NCBI GenBank assembly: GCA_019459485.1
Contig: JAIBEZ010000028.1
Span: 186,001 to 250,000 of the forward strand
Source: Prolixibacteraceae bacterium
GTDB lineage: Bacteria > Bacteroidota > Bacteroidia > Bacteroidales > Prolixibacteraceae
Reading direction: 5' to 3'
Length of the DNA: 64,000 nucleotides
Shown here piece after piece: positions 7,693 to 16,954 of this stretch. Every line of letters begins with the position of its first letter. Position 1 is the stretch's first letter. A model generated the notes under the pieces. The model was given only the letters and a program-made list of their open reading frames with translations. It made no database searches and had not been told where the DNA came from. The translations under genes and the position numbers were made by a program.

Positions 7693-8625
7693 CTATAACT
7701 TGTTTTCGCGGTTTGATTGTTCAACGACATGGATGAAAACTTCGTTCATACTTGGGATTATTTCTTTGAACGATACAATCTCGAACTGGTTCATCAGCAA
7801 TTTCAATAATTCATTGTTTGATTGACCATTGTTGAATTGAATCTTCATCTGATTCAGATGGGCAGTTCGTACCTGTTCAAGTATGCTGAATTCATGACCC
7901 AACCGGTGGTGCGAATCAGGTGCCTCACCCCGGTAAGCAACTTCAAAGGTATTGGTTTTGAATTTTTCTTTTACCTCGTCAATCTGGCCGTCCAGAATCT
8001 TTTTTGATTGGTTGATCAGCGCAATGTGATCACAGATTTCTTCAACCGACGACATGTTGTGGGTCGAGAAAATAATCGTTGTGCCCTGCTTCTTTAGCTC
8101 AAGGATTTCATTCTTGATCAGGTTGGTGTTGATAGGGTCGAAGCCAGTGAAAGGCTCGTCAAATATAAGCAGTTTGGGTTTGTGGATGACCGTGGTAATG
8201 AACTGGACTTTTTGGGCCATTCCTTTCGAAAGCTCTTCAACCTTTTTGCCCCACCATGCCTGAATCTCAAATTTCTCGAACCAGTATTTCAGACTTTTCA
8301 GGGCATCATTTTTCGACATTCCCTTCAGTTGAGCAAGGTACAGCGCCTGTTCGCCCACTTTCATCTTTTTGTACAAACCGCGTTCCTCGGGCAGGTAGCC
8401 GATTTGGTAAATATCTTCAGCTTTTAATCGCCGGCCATCAAAAAACAATTCACCGCTGTCGGGGGCGGTAATTTGGTTAATAATTCTGATGAGTGTCGTT
8501 TTTCCGGCGCCATTAGGGCCAAGCAGGCCAAAAACAGAAGCTTCTTTTACTGAAATGCTGACAGTGCTTAAAGCAACATGTCCGGCATATTCTTTTACAA
8601 TATTGTTTGCCTGAAATAATTCCAT
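7693..8625 (-). CDS. ABC transporter ATP-binding protein (NatA-like)
   Basis: A 310-residue single-domain ABC ATPase. Walker A is GLLGPNGAGKTTL (about 33-45), the signature LSKGMAQKVQ (about 137-146) is a slight variant of LSGGQ, Walker B is LLIFDEPFTGFD (about 156-167), and the switch histidine is in IIFSTHNMS. The ~80-residue C-terminal tail fits the DUF4162 extension of this subfamily. It pairs with the permease at 6243-7592, separated by a repeat-filled 67-bp spacer. It energises export of an unknown substrate. Confidence 0.93.
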   Translation of the reverse strand: MELFQANNIVKEYAGHVALSTVSISVKEASVFGLLGPNGAGKTTLIRIINQITAPDSGELFFDGRRLKAEDIYQIGYLPEERGLYKKMKVGEQALYLAQLKGMSKNDALKSLKYWFEKFEIQAWWGKKVEELSKGMAQKVQFITTVIHKPKLLIFDEPFTGFDPINTNLIKNEILELKKQGTTIIFSTHNMSSVEEICDHIALINQSKKILDGQIDEVKEKFKTNTFEVAYRGEAPDSHHRLGHEFSILEQVRTAHLNQMKIQFNNGQSNNELLKLLMNQFEIVSFKEIIPSMNEVFIHVVEQSNRENKL

Positions 8626-8713
8626 GGTTAAATATTTGAAAACTTATGAATAGGTTATAACGATCTGCTGAATGTTACAGAATGTCAAATATTTTCTTTG
8701 GCAGGAAGTCAGA

Positions 8714-9268
8714 TTATAGAATTTCAGATGACTCTTCAGCAGCAAAAATGCTGAAATGAACGCTTCCGTATCTGCGTAAATCCTGAAAGTTGGGATGTGC
8801 AGAGTAATCAAACTGCCCGGAATGCTCCAGAATGAACATTCCGCCGGGTTTTAATAAATTATTTTTGAAAATGAGATCAGCAACCTCCGAAAACTTGGGA
8901 TGATCGTATGGCGGATCTGCAAAAATCAAATCAAACTGCTCGTGAATTCTGGCTGCAAAAACAAAAACATTCGACTTTACCACCCGGATACTTTTTTCTC
9001 CCAGTTTTTCGATCACTTCTTTGATGAATTGAATATGCGCCACATTGATTTCAACTGCTGTAACGTCCGGGCAACCCCGGGATGCCAACTCATAACTGAT
9101 ACTGCCAGTTCCTGAAAACAGATCAAGTGCCCTGATACCCTCAAAATCAATAGAATTCTGAAGAATATTGAACAAACTTTCCTTAGCCATATCGGTGGTT
9201 GGCCGGGCTTTAAACGATTTGCCGGGACTGAAAACCCGGCCTTTGTATTTTCCTCCGACTATTCGCAT
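8714..9268 (-). CDS. rsmD: 16S rRNA (guanine966-N2)-methyltransferase
   Basis: A 184-residue Rossmann-fold SAM-dependent methyltransferase. It opens MRIVGGKYKGR with the KARPTTDMAKESLFNIL segment typical of RsmD. The SAM-binding motif I is ALDLFSGTGSISYELASRG (about 43-61), and the catalytic motif IV is FADPPYD (about 115-121). It methylates G966 of 16S rRNA near the P site. The start overlaps the 3' end of the DUF3822 gene by 10 bp; this gene pair is conserved in Bacteroidota. Confidence 0.93.
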   Translation of the reverse strand: MRIVGGKYKGRVFSPGKSFKARPTTDMAKESLFNILQNSIDFEGIRALDLFSGTGSISYELASRGCPDVTAVEINVAHIQFIKEVIEKLGEKSIRVVKSNVFVFAARIHEQFDLIFADPPYDHPKFSEVADLIFKNNLLKPGGMFILEHSGQFDYSAHPNFQDLRRYGSVHFSIFAAEESSEIL

Positions 9269-10104
9269 TGATAGGTATTTAAAAGGCTTATAAACTGGTG
9301 CTTTTGAACTTTGTCAAAAGTGCTGCTGTAATTAAAATCTGCCGGCGGGTTCATAAAATAAACATTGCTGACATACTTTTTCAGTTGCCTGATATAACCG
9401 GAATCATCAGCGACATAACCTCCGATTAATAGTTCGTCGCGTTCCGGATCGATTTGCAAGGTATGGCAGATATTTAAGGTGTAATACAGAAAGTCGGATT
9501 CGTTTTTGAAATAAAAGCTGTTGAACAGAGCGATCTGCATGTCTTTTATCGCGATCATCCTGATGTATTTCTTTTCAAAGTTGATCAGCAACGAATTTTT
9601 CTTTTCATTTCGCTGATTGATGGCAGCGGCCAGCATAGGCACTGATTTGTGTTTCAAATTGAATTCAGTAAACTTTCGGTTGAGCAAGGTTATCAATTCT
9701 TTGGGATAACTGAATATCAATTGCTGATTGAATCCCGGCAAATCGGTTACCGCAATATCTTCATTTTTATTGATGTCATTGGTAAGTTCTGCAACTTTTT
9801 TTGCAAGTTCAGGCTCTGAATATGCTTTTGGGATCAGGCTTGCTTTATTGGTTGAATAAATAATTGAAACTGATTGATAGGACGCATTTAATTTGTCTTC
9901 CTGATCAAATATGGCTTCAATTTTTTTTGCAAGGAATTGTAATTTACCAACGATTAAAGGAATATGCCTTAAAACAATGTATTTCTTTCGGATAACGTCA
10001 AGGATAGAAAAAGAAAATCCATCCAGGCCAACCTGGATGGATAGATTATATTCTGATGCTAGTTTTAAATCGAAGGTGTCGTCAACAAAATTTAATTCAT
10101 GCAT
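9259..10104 (-). CDS. DUF3822 family protein
   Basis: A 281-residue protein of the Bacteroidota-specific DUF3822 family. The fold is thought to be ASKHA/actin-like because the duplicated pattern YNLSIQVGLDGFSFSILD (about 18-35) and NSLLINFEKKYIRMIAIKDM (about 172-191) resembles the two halves of such proteins; this is an inference. No catalytic residues can be named. It sits directly upstream of rsmD with overlapping coding ends and downstream of a small membrane-anchored protein, as in many Bacteroidota genomes. The function is unknown. Confidence 0.8.
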   Translation of the reverse strand: MHELNFVDDTFDLKLASEYNLSIQVGLDGFSFSILDVIRKKYIVLRHIPLIVGKLQFLAKKIEAIFDQEDKLNASYQSVSIIYSTNKASLIPKAYSEPELAKKVAELTNDINKNEDIAVTDLPGFNQQLIFSYPKELITLLNRKFTEFNLKHKSVPMLAAAINQRNEKKNSLLINFEKKYIRMIAIKDMQIALFNSFYFKNESDFLYYTLNICHTLQIDPERDELLIGGYVADDSGYIRQLKKYVSNVYFMNPPADFNYSSTFDKVQKHQFISLLNTYQCE

Positions 10105-10113
10105 AAGGAAAAG

Positions 10114-10746
10114 TTATTCCCAGTTACCGGCATTGTTGATTGTTTCTTCCAATGATCCAACTTTTAATCCCGGATATTTGTCGTTTGTTCTTCTGGATTC
10201 ATTAAGATTAATTACCAACTGTCTGTCGAGTCCTTTAAGGACTGTGTTGTTGTGTGCTTTTACTTCGAAAACAGGTACTTTAATTCCTGATCCGGTTGTA
10301 ATAACGCCTGCTCCCAGTTGGAACATAGCAACAGTGTCCGGAATCGGAATAAATTTAATGTCATCAATTTTATAACCTTTACCGAAGATGGTATCTAAAA
10401 CATTAACATAGACAGTATCACGGATGATCTTACCTTCTTTTAAAGCCTGTTTTTCAGTCCATCCGGCTTCAATCATACTGTCAGTTAACATACCAATTTT
10501 ACGAACCAGAGGTAATTCACCTGTTTTAACAAAATTGATCAAAGTATCCCAACTTCCGGTAAATTTTCCGTGTATATCTTTGTATGCAATTTCTGCTTTA
10601 CGGATATCTTTCAGACGTTCAATGGTTGCATCATATCTTTCTTTCTTTGCTTTTTCAAAGTCCAGAGGTCTTTCGACACTTGTGTACAATAAATAAGCGA
10701 GAATTATTGCAACTGCAACCAGAACGATTTGTATTACTGTTTTCAT
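10114..10746 (-). CDS. Membrane-anchored protein of unknown function
   Basis: A 210-residue protein. One N-terminal transmembrane helix (about residues 5-22, IVLVAVAIILAYLLYTS) is followed by a short basic coiled segment (FEKAKKERYDATIERLKDIR). The soluble domain contains repeated aspartate-rich loops. The N-terminal helix and adjoining IRKAEIAYKDIHGKFTGSW segment resemble pilin-like or secretion-associated anchors, but without a prepilin cleavage motif. I recognise the protein as conserved in Bacteroidota next to DUF3822 and rsmD, but not by function. It is the first gene of that three-gene operon and has its own promoter-like box at 10781-10788. Confidence 0.75.
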   Translation of the reverse strand: MKTVIQIVLVAVAIILAYLLYTSVERPLDFEKAKKERYDATIERLKDIRKAEIAYKDIHGKFTGSWDTLINFVKTGELPLVRKIGMLTDSMIEAGWTEKQALKEGKIIRDTVYVNVLDTIFGKGYKIDDIKFIPIPDTVAMFQLGAGVITTGSGIKVPVFEVKAHNNTVLKGLDRQLVINLNESRRTNDKYPGLKVGSLEETINNAGNWE

Positions 10747-10780
10747 CTTACGAGTTTTAAGATTAGTTTTTGATTGGTTG

Positions 10781-10788
10781 CAAATTTA
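10781..10788 (-). promoter_or_regulatory. Putative -7 box (TAAATTTG) for the DUF3822-rsmD operon
   Basis: The minus-strand sequence TAAATTTG fits the Bacteroidota -7 consensus TAnnTTTG and lies 34 bp upstream of the ATG at 10746. The divergent helicase gene starts at 10838. Confidence 0.4.
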
Positions 10789-10837
10789 TAAAAAAAAATA
10801 ATTTAGAATCTTTGGTTTTGTTTTATTTTAGCCGTGT

Positions 10838-12262
10838 ATGATAAAAAAACACATTCAATCTGAAATAATCAATAATCTGGGGAAATTACCCACATCCGGT
10901 CAGGAGGAACTTTCGCTTAAACTAGCTGATTTTGTTGCAGATTCGGAGCTTGATGCAATATTTTTACTGAAAGGATATGCAGGTACCGGTAAAACTACAA
11001 TGTTGAGTTCGCTTGTAAAAACCTTTACTAAATTCAAATTCAGATCGGTTTTACTGGCCCCAACCGGCCGTGCGGCAAAAGTATTGTCAAGTTATACCGG
11101 CCAAAATGCATATACTATTCATAAAAACATCTACCGGCAGCAATCTTCCAGCGATGGATCAGGCAGATTTGTGCTGAATAAAAACCTTTTCAAAGACACA
11201 TTTTTTATTGTTGATGAAGCATCAATGATTTCCAATTCAAATGCAGAAACTTCTATTTTCGGTTCGGGACGTTTGCTGGAGGATTTGATAGAATATGTAT
11301 ATTCCGGTTCAAACTGCCGCCTCTTTCTGGTGGGCGATACTGCACAGCTTCCGCCGGTTGGTTTGGATGTCAGTCCTGCATTATCGAAAAAAGACCTTGA
11401 TTTTTACGACAGGTATGTTTATGAATATGAATTGACAGAAGTTGTAAGGCAGGATAAGCATTCAGGAATATTATTCAATGCGACTTTTATTCGGAACCTG
11501 ATTACTGAAGGAAGTTATACCTCCGGATACTTTCACCTGGAATACAAACAATTCGATGATATTCGCAGAATTTCAGGCTCAGAACTGATCGAAGAAATAT
11601 CGACCTGTTACGATCGGTTTGGTTTGATTGAAACGATTGTGGTTACAAGGTCGAACAAACGCGCCAATAAGTTCAATGAAGGCATCAGAAGCACCATTCT
11701 GTACAAAGAGGCCGACATCTCGGTGGGCGATCTGATAATGATTGTAAAGAACAATTATTTCTGGCTCGAAGCAAACGAAAAAATCGATTTTATTGCCAAT
11801 GGCGACATTGCCGAAATAATTTCCATATATAAACATGAAGAGCTGTATGGTTTCAGGTTTGCAAATATCAGCCTCCGTTTGCTCGATTATCCTGACATTG
11901 AATTTGACTGTAAGATCATACTTGATACTTTAAGCATTGAATCGGCAGCCTTAAACAGCGAACAAAACCGAAAACTGTTTGATGCGGTTGCAGAAGATTA
12001 TCAGGATATCCGAAGTAAAAAGAAACGCTGGGAAAAGATTCGCGAGAATCCTTATTTTAATGCACTTCAGGTAAAATTTGCATATGCAGTTACCTGCCAC
12101 AAGGCGCAGGGAGGTCAATGGAACGCTGTTTTTGTCGATCAGGGTTATTTAACCGAAGAGATGCTGAACAAGGAATTTCTGAGATGGCTTTACACTGCAT
12201 TCACCCGCCCGACAGAACGGTTGTACCTGGTGAATTTCAATAAGCAGTTTTTTGAACAGTAA
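10838..12262 (+). CDS. RecD/Pif1-like superfamily 1B DNA helicase
   Basis: A 474-residue helicase. Walker A is GYAGTGKTTM (about 46-55), motif Ia APTGRAAKVL (about 75-84), and the Walker B region is FFIVDEASMI (about 124-133). Motif III is FLVGDTAQLPPVG (about 165-177), motif IV includes VTRSNKRANKFN, and the C-terminal UvrD_C_2 segment has VTCHKAQGGQWNAVFVD. The length is that of compact stand-alone RecD2/Pif1-like proteins without RecBC partners, none of which lie nearby. The last 26 bp overlap the convergent RNase Z gene. A role in repair or replication-fork restart is expected from the family. Confidence 0.88.
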   Translation: MIKKHIQSEIINNLGKLPTSGQEELSLKLADFVADSELDAIFLLKGYAGTGKTTMLSSLVKTFTKFKFRSVLLAPTGRAAKVLSSYTGQNAYTIHKNIYRQQSSSDGSGRFVLNKNLFKDTFFIVDEASMISNSNAETSIFGSGRLLEDLIEYVYSGSNCRLFLVGDTAQLPPVGLDVSPALSKKDLDFYDRYVYEYELTEVVRQDKHSGILFNATFIRNLITEGSYTSGYFHLEYKQFDDIRRISGSELIEEISTCYDRFGLIETIVVTRSNKRANKFNEGIRSTILYKEADISVGDLIMIVKNNYFWLEANEKIDFIANGDIAEIISIYKHEELYGFRFANISLRLLDYPDIEFDCKIILDTLSIESAALNSEQNRKLFDAVAEDYQDIRSKKKRWEKIRENPYFNALQVKFAYAVTCHKAQGGQWNAVFVDQGYLTEEMLNKEFLRWLYTAFTRPTERLYLVNFNKQFFEQ

Positions 12263-13166
12263 TCACATCGCCTTCCAAAATCGCTCGCGTATTTGGGAAA
12301 ATTGCCTTTGCTTCTTCCAGAATGGGAGTGTGGTCTTTGTACCTTGCCGAAAAATGTCCGATTAGCAATTGGCGAGCCTGTGCTTTTAAGGCAACTTCGG
12401 CGGCTTCTTTTCCGGTTGAATGGAAAGTTGTATGTGCCAGTTTCCGGTTGTCTTCGGCAAAAGTTGCTTCATGGTAAAGCAAATCTACATTTCTGATTGA
12501 TTCGATGTAGGATTCGTCAAATCTGGTATCGCTGCAAAAGGCAAACGAACGTGCTTTGAATTTTTTTACAGTCAGTTGTGCATGTGGAATTATCCGCCCG
12601 TCGCTGGTTAAAAAGTCACCTCCTTCTTTGATTCTTTGTCTTTCGCAAATTGGAATTTGGTATTCTTCGATTTTTTTCGCCAGTAAATTTGGCAAGGCTG
12701 GTTTTTCATCGAACCTAAAACCACAGGTTGGTATCCGGTGCGACAATGGAAATGAATAGACTGAGACTTTCGCATCTTCGTAAATCAACTGTTCGCGCTT
12801 GAAATTCAAGGGATGGAAAACAATTCGCAAGGGAAATTCTTCAGGATAAAGAAAATTTATTTGTGCTGTAATGTATTTCTGGAGTTCGGAGTGCGAATAA
12901 ATATGCAGATCCTTTTCGCGTCCAAGTAGTATCATGGTCGAAATGAGCCCTATCAGTCCAAAAATATGGTCGCCATGAAGATGGGTAATGAAGATATGAT
13001 CAATTTTTGAAAATCCGATTTTGAATTTTCGCATTTGCGTTTGGGTTCCTTCGCCGCAATCGATCAAAAAAAACCGCCCAAGTACATTGAGTACCTGGGC
13101 GGTTGGATATCTGTTTGATGTTGGCAATGCTGAACTTGTTCCGAGTATGGTCAGTTGAAAAGACAT
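12237..13166 (-). CDS. rnz: Ribonuclease Z (tRNA 3' endonuclease)
   Basis: A metallo-beta-lactamase-fold RNase of 309 residues from the Met of MSFQLTILGTSSALP; five extra upstream residues are possible. The signature FITHLHGDHIFGL (about 59-71) holds the HxHxDH zinc ligands, with further ligands in SHRIPTCGFRF, AFCSDTRFD, EATFAEDN and HTTFHSTG. The enzyme trims tRNA 3' ends or acts on other RNAs. It overlaps the convergent helicase gene by 26 bp at the 3' end and lies downstream of a STAS protein gene (22 bp from the start used here), probably in one transcript. Confidence 0.94.
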   Translation of the reverse strand: MSFQLTILGTSSALPTSNRYPTAQVLNVLGRFFLIDCGEGTQTQMRKFKIGFSKIDHIFITHLHGDHIFGLIGLISTMILLGREKDLHIYSHSELQKYITAQINFLYPEEFPLRIVFHPLNFKREQLIYEDAKVSVYSFPLSHRIPTCGFRFDEKPALPNLLAKKIEEYQIPICERQRIKEGGDFLTSDGRIIPHAQLTVKKFKARSFAFCSDTRFDESYIESIRNVDLLYHEATFAEDNRKLAHTTFHSTGKEAAEVALKAQARQLLIGHFSARYKDHTPILEEAKAIFPNTRAILEGDVITVQKTAY

Positions 13167-13188
13167 TGTTTGGTCTGACAAAGTCAGA

Positions 13189-13542
13189 TTATATTATTTC
13201 CTTTTCTTTCAGAATGTTCTCAGCTTCTTTTACCGTTTTCGTAATAAGTAAAACAGTATGAAGCATTGATATCCTGATGATCTGCTCAACATCGGGTTGG
13301 AGTCCGGTCAATATAAATGTACCTGTTGAATCCTCACACAATCGGTTAGCAACCAGAATGGCGCTTAATCCTGAAGAATCGCAGTATTCACATTCACTGA
13401 CATCCAAAACGATGTTCTTTTCACCGTTCGCATTTACCACCACAAGTTCTGATTTCAAATCCGGGGCATTGTTGGTGTCCAGTCTGTCTGTCAAAACTCT
13501 AACGAGTGTATAGCCTGTTAATTTAATTATTTCAAAATCCAT
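13189..13542 (-). CDS. STAS-domain anti-sigma-factor antagonist-like protein
   Basis: A 117-residue single-domain STAS protein. The phosphorylatable serine region is ECEYCDSSGLSAILVANRLC (about 51-70), where DSSGL is the usual SpoIIAA-type motif. It should bind an anti-sigma factor or Rsb-type kinase in its unphosphorylated form. No such kinase or sigma factor is adjacent, so the partner is unknown. It is followed closely by rnz. Confidence 0.88.
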   Translation of the reverse strand: MDFEIIKLTGYTLVRVLTDRLDTNNAPDLKSELVVVNANGEKNIVLDVSECEYCDSSGLSAILVANRLCEDSTGTFILTGLQPDVEQIIRISMLHTVLLITKTVKEAENILKEKEII

Positions 13543-13585
13543 AGACGCAATTTATGAAATCCAAATGGATTTGTAATAACCTAAA

Positions 13586-15649
13586 TTAATTTTCTTTCTG
13601 TTCGTCGGCCTCCATCTGAGTCCTAAGAGCAGCAAGTTCAGAAATATCTCCAAGTGTAGTCTTTTCAGCACTATTTGTTTCTTTCACTTGTTTTACGGCT
13701 TTGCTGGTAGCTTTCACCTGAGTTTTTCTTTTTGCTGTTTCTTCAGCTTTCTTCTCATCTTCGAATACTCTTGAATGAGATAAGATGATCCTTTTGGCAG
13801 CTTTAGAGAACTCGATAACTTTGAATTCGAGTTTTTCTTCAAGCTGTGCTTGAGTTCCGTCTTCTTTTACCAGGTGGCGTGGGGTTGCAAAACCTTCAAC
13901 ACCGTATGGAAGGGCAACAGTTGCACCTTTGTCGAACAATTCAACCAGGGTTCCTTCGTGAACTGAATCAACAGAGAAGATAGTTTCGAATACATCCCAT
14001 GGATTTTCTTCCAATTGTTTGTGTCCGAGGCTTAAACGACGGTTTTCTTTATCGATGTCAAGAACTGTAACTTCGATTTCAGATCCGATAGCTGTAAATT
14101 CTGAAGGATGTTTGATTTTCTTGGTCCAGCTAAGATCCGAAATGTGGATCAGGCCGTCAACACCTTCCTGAATTTCAACAAATACACCGAAGTTGGTGAA
14201 GTTACGAACTGTAGCTTTGTGTTTTGTTCCAACACCAAATACAGTATCAATATCTTGCCAAGGATCAGTTTTAAGCTGTTTGATACCCAAAGACATTTTG
14301 CGTTCTTCGCGGTCGAGGGTTAAAATCTGAGCTTCAACTTCGTCGCCAACTTTCAGGAAGTCCTGAGCGCTGCGAAGATGCTGTGACCATGACATTTCAG
14401 AAACATGGATCAAACCTTCAACGCCGGCAGCAATTTCAACAAATGCACCGTAATCGGCCATCACAACTACTTTACCTTTAACAGAATCGCCAACTTTCAA
14501 CTCACCACCAAGGCTATCCCATGGGTGAGGAGTCAATTGTTTCAGACCCAAAGCGATGCGTTTCTTGTCGTCATCGAAGTCGAGAATTACGACGTTCAGT
14601 TTCTGATCAAGTTCAACAATTTCGTTCGGGTGAGAAATACGTCCCCATGAAAGGTCGGTAATGTGAATAAGTCCGTCAACACCGCCAAGGTCGATGAATA
14701 CTCCGTATGAAGTAACATTTTTAACGGTACCTTCGAGTACCTGTCCTTTTTCGAGTTTCGAGATAATTTCTTTTTTCTGCAATTCGAGTTCTGCTTCGAT
14801 CAATGCTTTGTGAGAAACTACCACGTTACGGAATTCATGGTTGATTTTAACCACTTTGAATTCCATTGTTTTGCCAACATAAATGTCGTAATCACGAATT
14901 GGTTTCACATCAATCTGCGAACCTGGCAAGAAGGCCTCAATTCCGAATACGTCAACGATCATACCGCCTTTCGTACGGCATTTGATGTATCCTTTGATTA
15001 CTTCATCTTTGTCAAGAGCTTCGTTTACACGATCCCATGAACGCAATGCCCTTGCTTTTTTGTGAGAAAGGATCATCTGTCCTTTTAAATCTTCCAGGCT
15101 TTCAATGTAAACTTCAACCAGATCTTTTGGTTTTAATTCAGGATTGTAACGAAATTCGTTCAAGCTGACAATACCATCTGATTTGTATCCGATGTCAATT
15201 ACGACTTCGCGTTTGTTCATCGAAATAACCTTTCCTTCAACGACTTCTTTTTCCTGAACAGTCGTCAATGTTTTCTCATAAAGAGTTTCAAGATCATTTT
15301 TACTTCTTCCGCTGAAACCTTTGTCTGCTTCTACCAAAGCATCCCAGTCAAAATCAGCAGTTTCGGCAACAACAGTTTTAGGTGCTTTTGCTTTTTTCAC
15401 TACCGGAATAACTACAGGTTCAGCAAATTCTGCTGCTTGTTCTTCTGCCTGCGCAACAACTTCTTCAGTTGTAGCTTCTACAGGAGCAATAACTTCTTCA
15501 ACCACTTCAACAGGTGTTTCGGCAATTTCTTCAATTACTGTTTCTTCAGGTGCAACAGTTTCTTCAACTACTGCGGTTGGTGTTTCAACAGTTTCCTGTT
15601 GTTCGAGTTCTACCTTAGGATCAAGGTTCTCTGTGTTGTTTTCTACCAT
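13586..15649 (-). CDS. rpsA: 30S ribosomal protein S1 with acidic N-terminal extension
   Basis: A 687-residue S1 protein. Six S1/OB-fold repeats can be counted after residue ~130, including EGKVISMNKREVVIDIG, GYIKCRTKGGMIVDVFG, EGTVKNVTSYGVFIDLG, GKVVVMADYGAFVEI, ATVRNFTNFGVFVEI and EGTLVELFDKGATVALP. The first ~95 residues are a low-complexity Glu/Val/Ala/Pro tail (VEETVAPEETVIEEIAETP) with a short KKAKAPK basic spacer. S1 helps the 30S subunit hold and unfold mRNA, important in a clade that seldom uses Shine-Dalgarno pairing. The gene stands alone with a promoter-like box 50 bp upstream. Confidence 0.95.
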   Translation of the reverse strand: MVENNTENLDPKVELEQQETVETPTAVVEETVAPEETVIEEIAETPVEVVEEVIAPVEATTEEVVAQAEEQAAEFAEPVVIPVVKKAKAPKTVVAETADFDWDALVEADKGFSGRSKNDLETLYEKTLTTVQEKEVVEGKVISMNKREVVIDIGYKSDGIVSLNEFRYNPELKPKDLVEVYIESLEDLKGQMILSHKKARALRSWDRVNEALDKDEVIKGYIKCRTKGGMIVDVFGIEAFLPGSQIDVKPIRDYDIYVGKTMEFKVVKINHEFRNVVVSHKALIEAELELQKKEIISKLEKGQVLEGTVKNVTSYGVFIDLGGVDGLIHITDLSWGRISHPNEIVELDQKLNVVILDFDDDKKRIALGLKQLTPHPWDSLGGELKVGDSVKGKVVVMADYGAFVEIAAGVEGLIHVSEMSWSQHLRSAQDFLKVGDEVEAQILTLDREERKMSLGIKQLKTDPWQDIDTVFGVGTKHKATVRNFTNFGVFVEIQEGVDGLIHISDLSWTKKIKHPSEFTAIGSEIEVTVLDIDKENRRLSLGHKQLEENPWDVFETIFSVDSVHEGTLVELFDKGATVALPYGVEGFATPRHLVKEDGTQAQLEEKLEFKVIEFSKAAKRIILSHSRVFEDEKKAEETAKRKTQVKATSKAVKQVKETNSAEKTTLGDISELAALRTQMEADEQKEN

Positions 15650-15700
15650 TTAATAATCAATTAATTAATGAGTTAGACTGTATATTAAATAAATGCGCGG

Positions 15701-15708
15701 CAAAATTA
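15701..15708 (-). promoter_or_regulatory. Putative -7 box (TAATTTTG) of rpsA
   Basis: Minus-strand TAATTTTG matches TAnnTTTG, 51 bp upstream of the rpsA ATG, with a T-rich stretch in the -33 region. It lies in the 377-bp gap between rpsA and rfbA, which also holds repeat copy B and the rfbA box; nothing else is seen there. Confidence 0.4.
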
Positions 15709-15847
15709 AGACTATTCCGCTATAAAAAAAAGATTTTCAAGTATTTTTCGTCCAATTCGGCATTTCAGCGGTGTTATTTTATACTTTCATTTTTTTACTG
15801 AATGTTTTTAGAGTACTTTCAAATTATATTCTGATTTTTGTGCTTTG

Positions 15848-15963
15848 TGAAACGAGCCATCCCGATTAATCGGGACACAGGAGAATGATTATTGGCGAGT
15901 TCTCCCGATATTCATCGGGACAGGCTATCTGGCAATTAAAAAACAAATTATAAACAGATGAAA
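15848..15963. repeat. Dispersed repeat, copy B, with two internal palindromes
   Basis: Same element as 1258-1352: same TGAAACGAGCCAT head and same 37-bp tail (15927-15963). Copy B carries two extra palindromic pieces, CCCGATTAATCGGGA (15861-15875) and TCCCGATATTCATCGGGA (15903-15920). It appears to be copy A with REP-like palindromes added. It lies between divergent rpsA and rfbA, ending 63 bp before the rfbA start. Confidence 0.75.
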
Positions 15964-15983
15964 TTCTGCTTACTAATAATCCG

Positions 15984-15991
15984 TATTTTTG
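15984..15991 (+). promoter_or_regulatory. Putative -7 box (TATTTTTG) of the rfb operon
   Basis: TATTTTTG fits the Bacteroidota TAnnTTTG consensus, 35 bp upstream of the rfbA ATG. No clear TTTG is found 19 bp further upstream; that position falls at the end of repeat copy B. Confidence 0.4.
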
Positions 15992-16026
15992 ATTTCATCG
16001 AATTGTAAATTTTTATCTTGTAAATT

Positions 16027-16908
16027 ATGAAGGGAATTATTCTTGCCGGTGGGTCCGGTACACGTCTGTATCCGATTACTAAAAGTATTTCGAAACAAAT
16101 TATTCCGATTTACGACAAGCCCATGATTTATTATCCTTTGTCGGTTCTGATGTTGGCCGGAATCCGTGAGATTCTGATCATCTCAACTCCAAAAGACATT
16201 CACCTGTATCAGGATTTGCTGGAAGACGGCAGCCAACTCGGTATCAAACTCGAATATGGCATCCAACCTTCTCCTGACGGTCTGGCCCAGGCATTTATTA
16301 TTGGTGAAGAATTTATTGGTAATGATTCAGTTTGTCTGGTTTTAGGCGACAATATCTTCTACGGATATAATTTCAGGTCAATTCTGGAAGAAGCAGCTGC
16401 CCTTAAAGATGGCGCAATTGTTTTCGGTTACTATGTGAACGACCCCGAAAGGTATGGTGTCGCCGAGTTTGATGATACCGGCAAAGTTTTGTCGATTGAA
16501 GAAAAACCGGAACATCCGAAATCAAATTATGCGGTTACCGGATTGTATTTCTACGGAAATGATGTGGTGAAAAAAGCAATAAGTTTGAAACCTTCGAAAA
16601 GGGGGGAACTTGAAATCACCGATTTAAATAAAATCTATCTGGATGAAGGCCGTTTAAACATGAAGTTACTCGGACGTGGTTTTGCATGGCTCGATACCGG
16701 TACCCATGAAAGTCTGATGCAGGCCTCAAATTTCATCCATACCATTGAAGAGCGGCAGGGATTAAAAGTGTCGTGCATCGAGGAAATTGCCTTTTTGTGT
16801 GGTTATATCAATAAAGACCAGTTACTTAAACTGGCTGAACCACTTAAGAAAAATCAATATGGCGAGTATTTAATCAATCTGGCCAACCGGAAAGTTGTAT
16901 CGTTTTAA
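16027..16908 (+). CDS. rfbA: Glucose-1-phosphate thymidylyltransferase
   Basis: A 293-residue nucleotidyltransferase, first step of dTDP-L-rhamnose synthesis (glucose-1-phosphate plus dTTP). The nucleotide-binding loop [17 protein letters not shown] (about 8-24) and the DKPMIYYPL segment (about 30-38) are diagnostic, as is LGDNIFYG with its catalytic Asp. The length matches RmlA. It begins the rfb operon; rfbB (4,6-dehydratase) is not in the window. Confidence 0.96.
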   Translation: MKGIILAGGSGTRLYPITKSISKQIIPIYDKPMIYYPLSVLMLAGIREILIISTPKDIHLYQDLLEDGSQLGIKLEYGIQPSPDGLAQAFIIGEEFIGNDSVCLVLGDNIFYGYNFRSILEEAAALKDGAIVFGYYVNDPERYGVAEFDDTGKVLSIEEKPEHPKSNYAVTGLYFYGNDVVKKAISLKPSKRGELEITDLNKIYLDEGRLNMKLLGRGFAWLDTGTHESLMQASNFIHTIEERQGLKVSCIEEIAFLCGYINKDQLLKLAEPLKKNQYGEYLINLANRKVVSF

Positions 16909-16954
16909 CAATTTATTGGCATATATTGTTTGGATGAATCCCTGCTTCCTGTAG

